DNA from: Capniomyces stellatus | Taxonomy: Eukaryota; Kickxellomycota; Harpellomycetes; Harpellales; Legeriomycetaceae | NCBI GenBank assembly: GCA_001661515.1 | Contig: LUVW01000022.1 | Location: forward strand, 224,085 to 288,084 | DNA: 64,000 bases | Reading direction: 5' to 3' | Shown here: positions 34,283-45,453 of the stretch, in pieces | Position numbering within the stretch: position 1 is the first letter of the stretch | Layout of the letters: each line of letters starts with the position of its first letter | Program-made: the position numbers and the translations under genes | Notes under the pieces: model-generated | The model's input: the letters and a program-made list of their open reading frames with translations, nothing else | What the model was told of the DNA's origin: nothing | Databases searched by the model: none

Positions 34283-37200
34283 ATGGAATCCTTGAGAAAC
34301 TATCTTGTTTACTTGTCGGAATCTTCAAAGGAGGTGGTAAGTGCAAGTTTTTTAATTTCTTTGTTTAATGGTTCCAGTATCACTTTTATTGGCCTAGAAC
34401 ACAAAATAAACTAAAAGATAGAGTATTACAAGTGATTGGCTCGGAACTAACATTGCAGCAATAACAACAACGATAATAATGTGCCGAATGATAGATTGCT
34501 CAGCAAGTTCCGCTTGGAAGTTTCTATGGGTAAGTCGACCTTGGAATTAATTTTGAATTTTATTTGAATAGCGTGTGTAAATAGTAAATTTTCAATAAAA
34601 GAATGAGAAGAGAGAGTTTTCTAAACAGAAACAATTGCCCAACAAATGTAGGTTATTTGACCAAAGAGAGTACAAGAAAGTTAAAATAGCGCAGAGTTCA
34701 ACACAGACTCCAGGCAGTAGTAAACACTCGTACGGAGGAAGCTACGGGACCCCAGGGATAAGCGAAGAGCTGGAATCTAACAATGGGAACTACAAAACAT
34801 ACAATTACGTTGGGTTTGATCGAACGAAAGTAGGCGAGGAGCTATTTGAGCTTTTTGTCCAGGCAGAAGCCGAGGAGATAAACAATAGCGAGCACGACAC
34901 GTTAGGTGGATCGGTAGGTTTAGCGCTATATAGCATGTATTAATATGACAATATGAGAGTGTAAATAGATGGTTGAAATTAAAATGCGAAAAATGTGGCT
35001 AAATTAGATAATGACAATTCGAGAGATGGTGGCGGGGATGAATATTATTGACGACAATAGTTCAATGTTGGATGCAGCATTTGATACATTGGAAAAGGTG
35101 TTTGGCTACTACCTCAAAGGCGAGTGTCCAGGGCTACAAGTGTTGGGTCAAAAGGAAGGAGAAAAGATGACCAATAAAGCGAGTAAAGCAAACACTTTGG
35201 AGGCGTTGAGGCTGCGAGAAGGTAGTGGAGACAGGGAAAGTGAAGGAGAAAATGTTGATGGCTTTGGAGGAGGAAACTATTTAGTCGGTGATTACAGCAA
35301 TAGAGAGGGCAAGAGGCCCAACAGTGGGATGGGAAGAATCGAAAACTTTACGAAAAGAATACTAGAGCTAAAGTACTTGCTGTACACGGACCGACCGCGT
35401 ACATGGCTGATGACAGTGGAATTGATAACCACAATAAGCAAGGTGGCAACAGATCGGTACTACGAGTCAAAGGGAGTGTTGAGAGCGGGCGGATCAGGGT
35501 TTGATGCAGTGCTAGGATTTGGCGGCAGAAGCAAGAGTAAGCGATACAGTAACGGGGAACTGAAACCGAGCGTCAATCGAGGGCTTGAAAATGTAGATGG
35601 TGGGATCGAGATGGGCGGGGAATTAAGTGGGGACATTGACGCTGAGAAAGATAATGGCGGAGAAAAAGGGAGTGGGTATGTAGGGGTGATAGGAGTGCTG
35701 AATATTGACAACCTGGAGGAGCGATTTATAATGAGTGATGAGGGGGGAAGGGAGCTGATAAGGCACGTGTGGCATCAGTTAATAGCAGCAGTTGAGAGAG
35801 AAAAAGTTGAGGATACCAAAATAAAAAACAAAAAGACGAACAGTTCGCTAAAGAACGGAAAAAACGAGTTGCTGTTCAGGTCAGCAATGGGGCTTATAGA
35901 TCTGATGTTAGGGTATGACAAGAAGGGTGAGATGGGATACTCGATAGCCAACCTGTCGATAATCCAGGAAATGGATCCAGGCAGCGGACTTGCGGAAAGT
36001 GGGGTGTTGCCGCTAGAAATGCAGATGGCGGTTGATTTGTGTGTATCGAGAAAGAGACGGCTGGCGAGAATATCGTTTCCGCCAGACACAATGTGGCCAA
36101 TGGTTACGCACTCAAGCAGAGGACACACAGAGAAGCACATTTACGACCAAACGGCGTACGCATGTTTGAGGGACACACTGTCAAGAACAGAGCTGGAACG
36201 AGGGCCGTCGGCAGAAAAGTACTTGGCGGACTTGCTGTTTCAAAGAGCGGCAATTGACGATGTGTACAAAGCTATTCGGAACCACCGGATGATGAAGAAG
36301 AAGACTATAATGGAGCTGGAGCGCAATATCTACAGGCTGCCGGGACAGGTGCATAGCGGCTCAGTTGTTGGAGAGACCGTGGGTAACGATGTACAAGGAG
36401 CTCGTAGCTACAGCAACTTCAGCAATGCCAGCAATATGGCGTACACAGAACACAGGAACATAAACGTTGATGAGTTTGATATCCGGACCCGGCCAACAGG
36501 CCATGCGGCAGACAAAGTGCAGGGTGCAAGACTGGGGTCGCAGATGTCGCAAGTGTCGCTGGCAAGCGAGAAGATGAAAACAAAGGCAAGGCTGAGCAGC
36601 AACATCCGAGAACTTGAGCTTGAGGAGGACGGAAAGTTGCTGCTTGATGTACTAGTAAGAAAGGTTGAAAGAGTGGTGAAACGAATCCAGCAATTCTGCG
36701 ACTTTAAGACTCTGAAGACAAAGGAAATTCCTGGGATAGACAATGTGGCAATTCCGGAGAAGCTGCAGTACTGGGAAACAATGAACGAGTTGGCGGACCA
36801 GCTGTTCTACTTTATCCAGGCAAACACAATTTCGTACCAGAGTCTGCACCAGAGACTGTATGAGCTGGTGATACCAGCGGCAGGGTCGATTGCGTCTGGT
36901 CCAAGGCTGGAAAAGGACAACTCGCTGATATGGCTGCTGCTGCAGCTGTTCCATATAGAAAAGGTGGGGCTTGGGGTAGTGGCGGCGGATTTTTCAGGCA
37001 AGGAAAAGATATTTTCTGACCTGATCAACATGTACAACGAGAAGCAGATCCAGTCAAAGGACGGCTTTTACCTGCGGGATTTGGCACTGCAGGGTGTGAT
37101 GAGCCACCAGCAGCCAAACATCAAGGATCGGTCAGGAATCAAGTACAGACACCCAATGATCAAGCTGGCTATGCCCTTTGCGCAGATCTGCTACCACCTG

Positions 37201-40200
37201 CAGACCGAGTTTGGGAGCAAGTACCGAAACGACGTGTTGTCTGGTACATTTAAGCTGTTCCAGAACCAGAGCATTCAGGACACGATTAAAGTTGCAACAG
37301 TCAGCCAGGCTAGACAGTACATAGTGCCCAACACTCTGTACACGTACCTTGTACCATCGCAAAACAAGCCCAGACTGCTGCAGAGCACTGAGACAACGTT
37401 TCTGGAGGGCGGGATAATAAGCTACAAGGTGCTGGACTACATAAATGTTGGGTCGAAGCACAGGCTGCTGCAGCTGATATACAAAATGATGCTGGGCCAC
37501 GAGATGGGGCCGCAGTTCCAGTTCGCGGCAGATGCTGGGTCCAGGGAAATAAACAGCGTGTCGCCATATGTAATGGATGTGGTGTACAAGCTGTTGTACA
37601 ACGCACCGTACACAAACGAGCTGATGATGAAGGAGATTTTGGAGAAGTTGAGGCGATGCGATAAGGCAATGGCAATGGGGAATGCGCACTTTTCGCTGGA
37701 GACGTTGCGGTGGCTGTTTACGATTTACCAGCTGATGAACTGCAGGCTGCTGAGGTTTTTCAAGTACTATGCGCATGCAGGGCATTTGGTGCACCACTTG
37801 CGGTATTCATTGGTGTACACCACGCACCCCCAGCTGTACACGACTCTAGAGTGTTTTGCACTTTGTCTGGTCAAGTTGCAGCACGACACTGACTTCTTGA
37901 CCGCACTGGTCAACCCTGATTACCACGGCATTCCGTTAACACCTCATACTCAGCGTGCTTCAGTTGACGAGCCAGAAACAATCCAGCAATACACCAAGCC
38001 CACCCAGCCCTGGTTTAGGTGTACTTTGCTTTCTCGCAATGCTGTTACGGTTATTTCGAGAATAGTTTTGATCAGGCAAGTGTATAGATATAAGGCTACA
38101 AACGTAATTTGAATGTGTTGAGTTTGTTGAGTTTGTGCTAAATAAGACTTGGAATGTTTGTGTACACTAGGGGTTTGGGCGATGTTCCGGGGCTTTCAAT
38201 CAGCGATTGTATAGCAAGTTTGTCTGTCAGACCAGCCAACTGGTCGTCAAGGGTGATCCAGTACATGGCACCAGCTGTGAGAGAGTATTTTTTGCGTCAT
38301 CCTGAGCACGTGTCAAGCTGTCCAAAGTACGAAGAAGTGGTGGAGATACTAAAGGACAAGGAGGTATACGACGAGCTGACGAAAAGAGAAGGAAATCCCG
38401 ACAACGAGGCAGTCAACCAAAAGCTGATTGCGTACTACACGGAGACAATTGAGAAGCAGAAGCTGTTTTTGTGCCTGGTGTGGCACCTGGAAACCAAACG
38501 AGTGAATGAAGGGCTGCCGCCAAGCGTGAGGTTTGTTTCGCTGGTCAGAAAGGTGCTGCTGAAGCTCAAGTTGTCGCTGAAGGCAGAGCGAGCATCCGCG
38601 TTTATGGACTATGTGGCCATGATGCTTGATACCAGCCGAGCGAACCAAGTAGTGACCGTGAATGGAGAGGCAAACAGCTACAAAGAACATCTGCAAATGG
38701 CAAAGGCGTTGCTGGACGATTTTGTGTGGAAGTACCATTTCCTGCACAACGAACACGTGCTGTATGCACTGGTCCGCGGTGAGCACGACTTGCAGGCCTC
38801 AGAGATCCGCGTTGATTTGGTCCGGTACTTGCTGATTGAGTCACCTGGGTTTTCCGAGCGACTGGAGTTCTGGAAGTCGCTGGACTTCCCGGGCCGGTAC
38901 TGGACAGCAGATGACTACTATGCAAAGCACCTGGCCTACTTGACAAAGTATCCCGATTACTTTGAGTATGAAGCGTTTATCGTTGCAAACGGCCAAACAC
39001 CCAATCCCCCTGTTCACCACGCGCTGCCAGTATACTATGAGAACAACATGGTTCGTTTGCTTCCGGTTTTGGGGTACGGGATAGACCGGTTGATTGAAAC
39101 TGAACAGGTTGATGTGCTGATTGAACTGCTGGATAGGTTAGGGAAGCTGTTCCGGCTGGATCAGGTTCCGCTGACGTCGCTGTACAACAAACTGAACGTG
39201 TACTTTGGGTCACCAACGCTGTTCAACACCAATCTGCTCCGAAGTATGCTGCTTTGCTTCTTGGACCTCTCGCAGCAGCAGTTTTCAAGAGAGTTTGAAG
39301 GCTTTGCAAGCGTGCGTCTGAAACCTAAAAGCAACTACTATACAAACGACATTGACTCGTCAATCAAAAACATCACCAGCATCTCTGTCAACCAGAAACC
39401 AAAAGAACATGGTGAAGATGTTTTGCCGGTTAAATCTGAGTCTGAATCCGAGCCTGAATCTGAATCCGAGTCTGAAACTGAAACTGACAGTGATAGTCTT
39501 GAAGAGGAGTTTTCCTTGGACAGGCATATAAATGACCGGTACATTTTGATCATGATGGATCGACTGGCACTCAAGCTAACCAGAAACTCTGATCCGGATG
39601 TGCGTCAAGGCATTCCCGAGATCCATTATCGAGAAATCCCCAACCCTGTTTTGATGTCGCTGAGCGAGTGTGCAGTTGAGGTCATGGTGTGGTGGTGTTT
39701 GTCACAAGAGAAGCTACCTAAGCTACAGCAACCACACTTGACACCAGTCGACGCAAAGCAAGCAAACAGGCCTGATGGTGCAGCTGGTGAACAATCAGTA
39801 GGTCCAGCAGAAGGAAAAGAGGCGAGTGAAGATGATAATGAAGAATGTACTATAGAGCAAACCGGCTACGTTCCAACTCCACGAGCCAATTTGTCTAGCA
39901 AAATTGACGAGTGGAAGCTAAAAGTCACCGAACGCGCAAGTGTGTGGTCGTTTGGCAGGTCGTGGCTCCGAATGGTTCTTGAAATTGCCGTGATTCCGGT
40001 TCAACTAAGAAACAACCACCGGTTGTACAGCTCAATGAAGTCAATGCCGATTTCGTACCTGCACCTGACTGGAATATTCTCCAATTTGATTCCAGACGAT
40101 CTGATGGCTGCGCCGTACATTAGGTACCTCGCCAACATAGTCTACTTTTGCCCCGAGCTGTTTGTCAACTCCAGTGCCCAGTCAGCTTTACACTTTAGGA

Positions 40201-41021
40201 CTTTGATTGAAAACAGATCCCATATGTGGCTGTCCCATTACACTGCTAATTGGGTTGGAACCAAGGTTGAGTTGAACAAACACTCCAGAAATTCATGTTA
40301 TTCTGATATTGATGGCAAAGAGCCAAACAAAGATATGAACCATGACAAAGAAGCACAAGTAGAAGGCCAGGACCAAGCAGAAGATAAAGATGTTGATGAG
40401 GATGTTGATGAGGATGAAGATTTTGATGAGGAAAACCCAAACCAATTTGTTTCGTTCAAGTTCAAGACGAGTTCAAAGTTCAAGACCAGCGATATTTTTG
40501 AAAACTACGTTCACAACCGGCGCGAGGGAACCCAATCGCTTCCAAACGCCTACTTGACGTTGCTTCATTCAGTGCTGCATTACGGGGGCATCAAGATGTT
40601 CCGTACGTTGGCAAGCACGATATCGGAGATAGCAGCAAACAAGCCACAGTTCCAAAAGAACATTTTTTCAGACAAGTACCCAAAAAGATCAAAAACGGCA
40701 AGTAATCCAACTATGCTCCAAACAGACGTTCAGGTGTTATACTTGGTGTCAACAATTGCACCGATTTTGTACAGATTGGTTGATTACCCGCACCTGTTTG
40801 CGGCGATTATTGAGGATTTGTTCAAGTTGGTTGTACAAATTAGCGGGAATGTCGCTGTGATGCCCGATCAATCAACCAAGGCGTTTGAAGGAATGGTCGA
40901 CTTTTTCTATTTTGCAAAGGAAAAGTTCTTGCCAAATTTGTTTGTTTGGAACAGACTTCGGCTATATTTGAACCAAATGCCGGTAAATGTCCGATCACGG
41001 TTCTTGTTACTCTGCCTATAA
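34283..41021 (+). CDS. MED23: Mediator subunit 23 homologue, 5 exons
   Basis: Tail-module subunit of the Mediator coactivator of RNA polymerase II. Proposed exons: 34283..34336, 34495..34529, 34652..34913, 35008..38075, 38171..41021. Phases agree and give about 2089 residues, versus 1368 in human. The last exon aligns with human MED23 over a long stretch: LLDDFVWKYHFLHNEHVLYAL, YYAKHLAYLTKYPDYFEYEA, NPPVHHALPVYYENNMVRLL, LDRLGKLFRLDQVPLTSLYN and SAQSALHFRTLIENRSHMWL lie in the expected order. Exon 4 is much less conserved. Extra length comes from Gly/Asp/Ser-rich inserts in exon 4 and acidic inserts in exon 5 (around 39430-39520 and 40320-40440). The exon 4/5 junction requires a GC donor (AG|GCAAGT at 38076). 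The three short 5' exons rest only on frame and splice signals and are the weakest part of the model. Confidence 0.85.
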
Positions 41022-41861
41022 TTAAATCAATCGATTATTTCACTTCTTTTTTTTTTTTTTTTTACTTTTACTTTCTTGTTTTATTCGTTTACTTATTTTA
41101 ACTGTTGGGATTTATAGCTTAATTTGAATTCAAAGCATTTGAAATTTTACTAGTGCTTTTCTTTCTATTCTCTTGCTTTTCTTTTACTTTCTTCACCAAT
41201 CAAGCAGTTCTGTTCGGTTTGTTTCACGTCAATTTCATCGTTGTTTTCTCTGTCTATTTTCGCTTGCTTTTGCAAATCACCGATGGTTTCTCCATCTCTT
41301 AAATAATCCTGGATCTAATTTCACTGTATTTTCATAATTGTGTTCATATACAAAATATTACATCCAAAGAATTGCCATTAAATGGATATTTACTGACTAA
41401 TATTTTATTAACACCGCACATTTATTTAAAGCCCAACTATTCGACTAAGAGCATTTCAAGCATTAGCATTTTTTTTTTTGCTCACTCTCATAAACTGCGT
41501 CATCGAGTCAACATTTTTTTCTCTCATTTTCTTTTTCTTTTTCTTTTTCTTTTTCAAGTCTCTATTTCCATAATTCATCAACTCAACAACTGGTGGATGG
41601 ATGGGATGATAACTTGACCGATTTGGTATAAATTATATCAACTGTTCCATTTCATTTTCATGTCTCTAAATTTTATCATCTCTATATATTTCAACATACA
41701 ATTCCAGTTTTTCAACTTTCTTATTTATTATCCATTGCTTGATTTATTTGTATATTATGTCCAACAACAAAGTGAAATAACTAACTCAAAAAGAAATTAA
41801 TAAAAACTAAAAAAAAGCAAAAAAAATAAAAATAAAAATAAAAACAATAAAAACAAAAACT
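41022..41861. other. Intergenic region
   Basis: About 840 bases: a T-rich part just after MED23, then ordinary AT-rich DNA, and from about 41785 an almost pure A-rich leader ending at the start codon of the RING protein. Confidence 0.55.
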
Positions 41862-42971
41862 ATGGGTTACCGACAAACATATGGTGAAAACGGATATTCA
41901 TACGCAACCTACTTAAATAACCACAACAATAAGTTTAGAAATAATAATGACGTGCTCGTCATTAAAGAGTATCTGGTTCCCACTGCAACAAACGTCAAAG
42001 CGATAACTTCTGAGGAACTCAAGGTTTACAAACACGAGTCAAAACCTATCCTCTACACAGTAACCCATGTTCACACAACAACCGAGACTCTTTACTCAAC
42101 TGTATCAGTACAAGCAAGTACGTCTAGCAGGCCCATACTTTTACAAAAGCCACAGAATGTCTATCCAGCGCCCACCAGATATTACAACAATGGTCCCTAC
42201 AACTATACAGCGCCCACCAATTATTACAACAACACATCTCGTTACCTTCCCGAAAGCCCATATTTTTCACAAACAACTGATCAATATATTTTTGTTATAT
42301 CCATGTTTGTGATCTTTCTTTTACTTGGTGTGCTTTTAGGCGTAGTGTCTTATGTACCTTCCTTTGCAAATCCATTTTCTCAACGTGCACCAAAACCCGA
42401 AAACTTTACAATAAAAACTAAGGGCACTGGTCGTAAATACGAACCGTCATCACGTTTATCGCAGTACCAGAAAATAACTCAACAACAGGAAACCATAAAA
42501 CAATTACTAAGCCACATCGACTCACTTTCAACCGACAAATCACAGCTACCGCTGGCTGTTGATGTACAACACGAACAAGACCTCCCCGAGTTCCTATCTC
42601 AAGAGGAAATAGACAGATTCCCCACAACTCTGTTTAAGGCCGAACCCGTTGAAGCCTCACTGAACCAAAACAACACAGACAGTTATGGTGGAGAGTTGGA
42701 TGAAAACCTGAATGCTCCCTTGTTGCACTGTGTCGAAATGGATACCAACGCTTTCAAAACCAATATTTGTGCTTTTTGCAAAGAACAGATGAATGAATCC
42801 GATCTCATCAGGAGTTTGCCCTGCGGTGACATTATGCACTCCGAGTGTTTGCAGATGCACTTGAGGCACTTCTCCAATTATTGTCCCGCTTGCAACATTG
42901 ATTTGAAGCCTGCTCCAGAATCGATTTCGATCTTATGGACCGTATTTTTTTATATAGTTGAAGTCTTTTAA
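41862..42971 (+). CDS. Single-pass membrane RING-type protein, putative E3 ubiquitin ligase
   Basis: An intron-free, 369-residue protein. The N-terminal ~140 residues are rich in Asn, Tyr and Thr. One strong membrane helix follows (IFVISMFVIFLLLGVLLGVV, about residues 144-163), then a polar linker. A RING-H2-like domain occupies residues 303-344: C303, C306, C321, D323, H326, C329, C341 and C344 occupy the eight ligand positions. The fourth ligand, normally His in C-x-H-x2-H, is Asp (CGDIMHSEC). Asp can act as a zinc ligand in some RING relatives, so the fold may be intact. The C-terminal segment SILWTVFFYIVEVF is hydrophobic, perhaps a re-entrant or second membrane segment. The family suggests ubiquitin transfer at a membrane; substrate and compartment are unknown. 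The leader is unusually A-rich. Confidence 0.8.
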   Translation: MGYRQTYGENGYSYATYLNNHNNKFRNNNDVLVIKEYLVPTATNVKAITSEELKVYKHESKPILYTVTHVHTTTETLYSTVSVQASTSSRPILLQKPQNVYPAPTRYYNNGPYNYTAPTNYYNNTSRYLPESPYFSQTTDQYIFVISMFVIFLLLGVLLGVVSYVPSFANPFSQRAPKPENFTIKTKGTGRKYEPSSRLSQYQKITQQQETIKQLLSHIDSLSTDKSQLPLAVDVQHEQDLPEFLSQEEIDRFPTTLFKAEPVEASLNQNNTDSYGGELDENLNAPLLHCVEMDTNAFKTNICAFCKEQMNESDLIRSLPCGDIMHSECLQMHLRHFSNYCPACNIDLKPAPESISILWTVFFYIVEVF

Positions 42972-43573
42972 ACAAATGACCACGAATTTGTTGGATTCCC
43001 TTTTTTTTAATTTTAAGTTACCCCACATTTATCGACTTGTATTTTTATTTGACAACTAGTATAAAAACTTTAGCGGTTGAAATGGCAAATATAAGGGGGC
43101 TATCAAATGGAATCAACGAAAAAGTATGATCCAATTTAATTTTTTGCTTTCAAAATTAATTTGTCATGACTTAAAGCAATATAAGCGTTCTTATTGATTT
43201 AAACCATTTGGGCTTAAATTAAACGGACAATTAAAAAAATAATACAAACATAAAAAAAAAAAACTTTACAGAGAAAACAAGTCAATTAAAATATGATATG
43301 AAAGTAAAAGCAAAAAAATGAAAAAAAAGACTTGGGTAATCAAGCATATTTCAGGTTTTACTTTTGATTCAAACGTTGAGTTCAAATTCAGATTCAGATT
43401 TAGAAACAGATTCAGCTCCATTTTCAAATTCAAGCTCAGATTTAAAACAAAGATTGTCAAAAACGTGCGATTAAATTTTGTACTCGAATCTCAGGTGATA
43501 CAGAGGGTAGGAAACTCGAATTAAAAAGCAAAAAGCAAAAAAAAAAGGATTCATAGAACCAAGACAAGTATAA
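42972..43573. other. Intergenic region
   Basis: About 600 bases of AT-rich sequence. Around 43350-43450 there is a series of degenerate ATTCAGATT-like repeats. No gene is seen. Confidence 0.55.
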
Positions 43574-45126
43574 ATGAAGGACATTGCTATAATCACAGGA
43601 TCATCGCATCCGCAATTGGCGTCAAAAATAGCAAAGTATATTGGGATAGAGGTCTCAGAAACCAAACTTGGCAAATTTTCAAACCAAGAAACCTCAGTTG
43701 AGATCACAAGCTCGGTTCGAAACAAACATGTATATATTGTTCAATCAAGTTGCGGATCAGTCAATGACAACTTTGTCGAAATGCTCATTCTTATCCAAGC
43801 TTGCCTAATGGGAAGCGCACGTAGAATCAGTCTTGTAACACCACTATTCCCTTACTCTAGACAGTCAAAAAGCTCTCAGCGCAGGAGGCTAATCACCTCG
43901 GAAGCAAAGGACCATGAGGATATCCATTGGCGTAAGTAGCTTGGCTATATTCTTTATTTGTTATCGTATATTGTGAGCATTTTATTATTCTAGTATTTGT
44001 TTGTTTTTTTTGTATTATGGCTGTTTTGGTATCAACCTTAGCCGTTAAAGATTGACAATGACAATGATACTGATACAATATGTTTTGATGTATACGCGCG
44101 TTCGCATTAATAGCCAAGCTGGGTAAGGGGTATCAAAGTTGGTGTGCCAGTTCGGGAACATTGATTTCAAGTTTGATTCAAGGAGCAGGTAACTTGGAAT
44201 TCACGAATATTTAAATACATTATCGCATACCACTATATATAATGGGATACATGGCGAGGGTGGAGAGAAATATGTTTCAATCGAATGAATAAATGTATTA
44301 TTTACTTAATTTAAATTGGAGCTTTCATTTACAAATCTTTTCCAATATTTGATTTTTTTTTTCTTTTCAATAGGAGCTAACCATTTAATAGTTATGGACC
44401 TACATGATCCGCAATACCAAGGTTTCTTTACGATCCCGGTAGATACAGTATATGCCGAGCCGGTAATTCTTAACTACATCAAAAGCACCATTCCCAACTG
44501 GCGTTCGGCGGTTATTGTTTCGCCAACAGCAGGTGGTGCCAAAAGGTGAGATTTGGTAGTAAATCGACCAAGAAAAGAAATACAATTTATTTATAGTTTT
44601 ACATTTGTTATTGGCCTGAAAAAAAAAAATACTAGAAAGAAACAAGAGAAAAACAAAACGATAATGAAATTGGCAATAAAAACGATGATGGGAATGATAA
44701 TGTAGAGCTACTTCGATTAGCAACAAGCTGCACCTAGAGTTTGCGCTCATTCACAACACAAAGAGAGCAGATTCAGCGGGATCAACTGGGCTGGTCGGTG
44801 ATGTATTTGACAAGACGGTGATTATAATTGACGATATCCTAGATACTGGGGACACCATTCATCTGGCATCAAAGGTGTTGAAGGCTCATGGGGCAAAGGG
44901 AATCCATGCTATTGTGATCCATGGCATATTCTCAGGAAACTCGGTCAATGTTATAAACGAGAGTCCAGTTGAAACCATTGCCTGTACAAATAGTGTTCCG
45001 CAAGAACACCTTAAGCTTCTCTGTCCAAAGCTAGCGACTATTGACATTTCTTCAATTTTGGGCGAAACAATTAGACGTTCTTTCAACGGCGAGTCTGTAA
45101 CTAAGCAGTACGGATTTGAAGAGTAG
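43574..45126 (+). CDS. Ribose-phosphate pyrophosphokinase (PRPP synthetase), 4 exons
   Basis: Makes PRPP from ribose 5-phosphate and ATP for nucleotide, histidine, tryptophan and NAD synthesis. Exons 43574..43931, 44114..44188, 44374..44545 and 44706..45126 join in phase to 341 residues. Family blocks are [96 protein letters not shown], the PRPP-binding loop [13 protein letters not shown], and GIFSGNSV. After FPYSRQ the flexible-loop region carries a fungal-type insertion ([14 protein letters not shown] and on to [11 protein letters not shown]) that replaces the short DKKDKSRAPI segment of human PRPS1. Exon 2 is only 75 nt but supplies essential core residues. Yeast has five such paralogues and I cannot say which one this matches. 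Confidence 0.93.
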
Positions 45127-45453
45127 CCAGATTTCGTAGAATCACCCAAAAAAATTTTATATATACTTTTTTACCTTTGATTTTGGTTATTAGCTTAATT
45201 TCCAACATAAACAATTTGAAATAAACCAACGAGATATATTGTTTTACCCTTTTATTATTATCGAGATATTGGAATACTTGTGGTAACAAGTAAATAAAAA
45301 ATAAACAATCAATTACTGCATCAACAGGGAGTAGCAGCGGTTATACGGATTAGAACAGATGAAGAACGAATTCAGTAAAAGGAGCGAGTATGTAAACACA
45401 ACAGTTAGTCGAGTAAAATAAAATAAAATAGAATAAAGGTGTATATATAAAAT

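Noticed and set aside
37132..37797. 221-codon frame antisense to MED23
   Set aside because: It is a shadow of a Leu/Gln-rich coding stretch, with no family match and no splice support.
38080..38085. GT donor GTGTAT for the last MED23 intron
   Set aside because: It puts the next exon in the wrong frame; the GC donor four bases upstream fits both consensus and frame.
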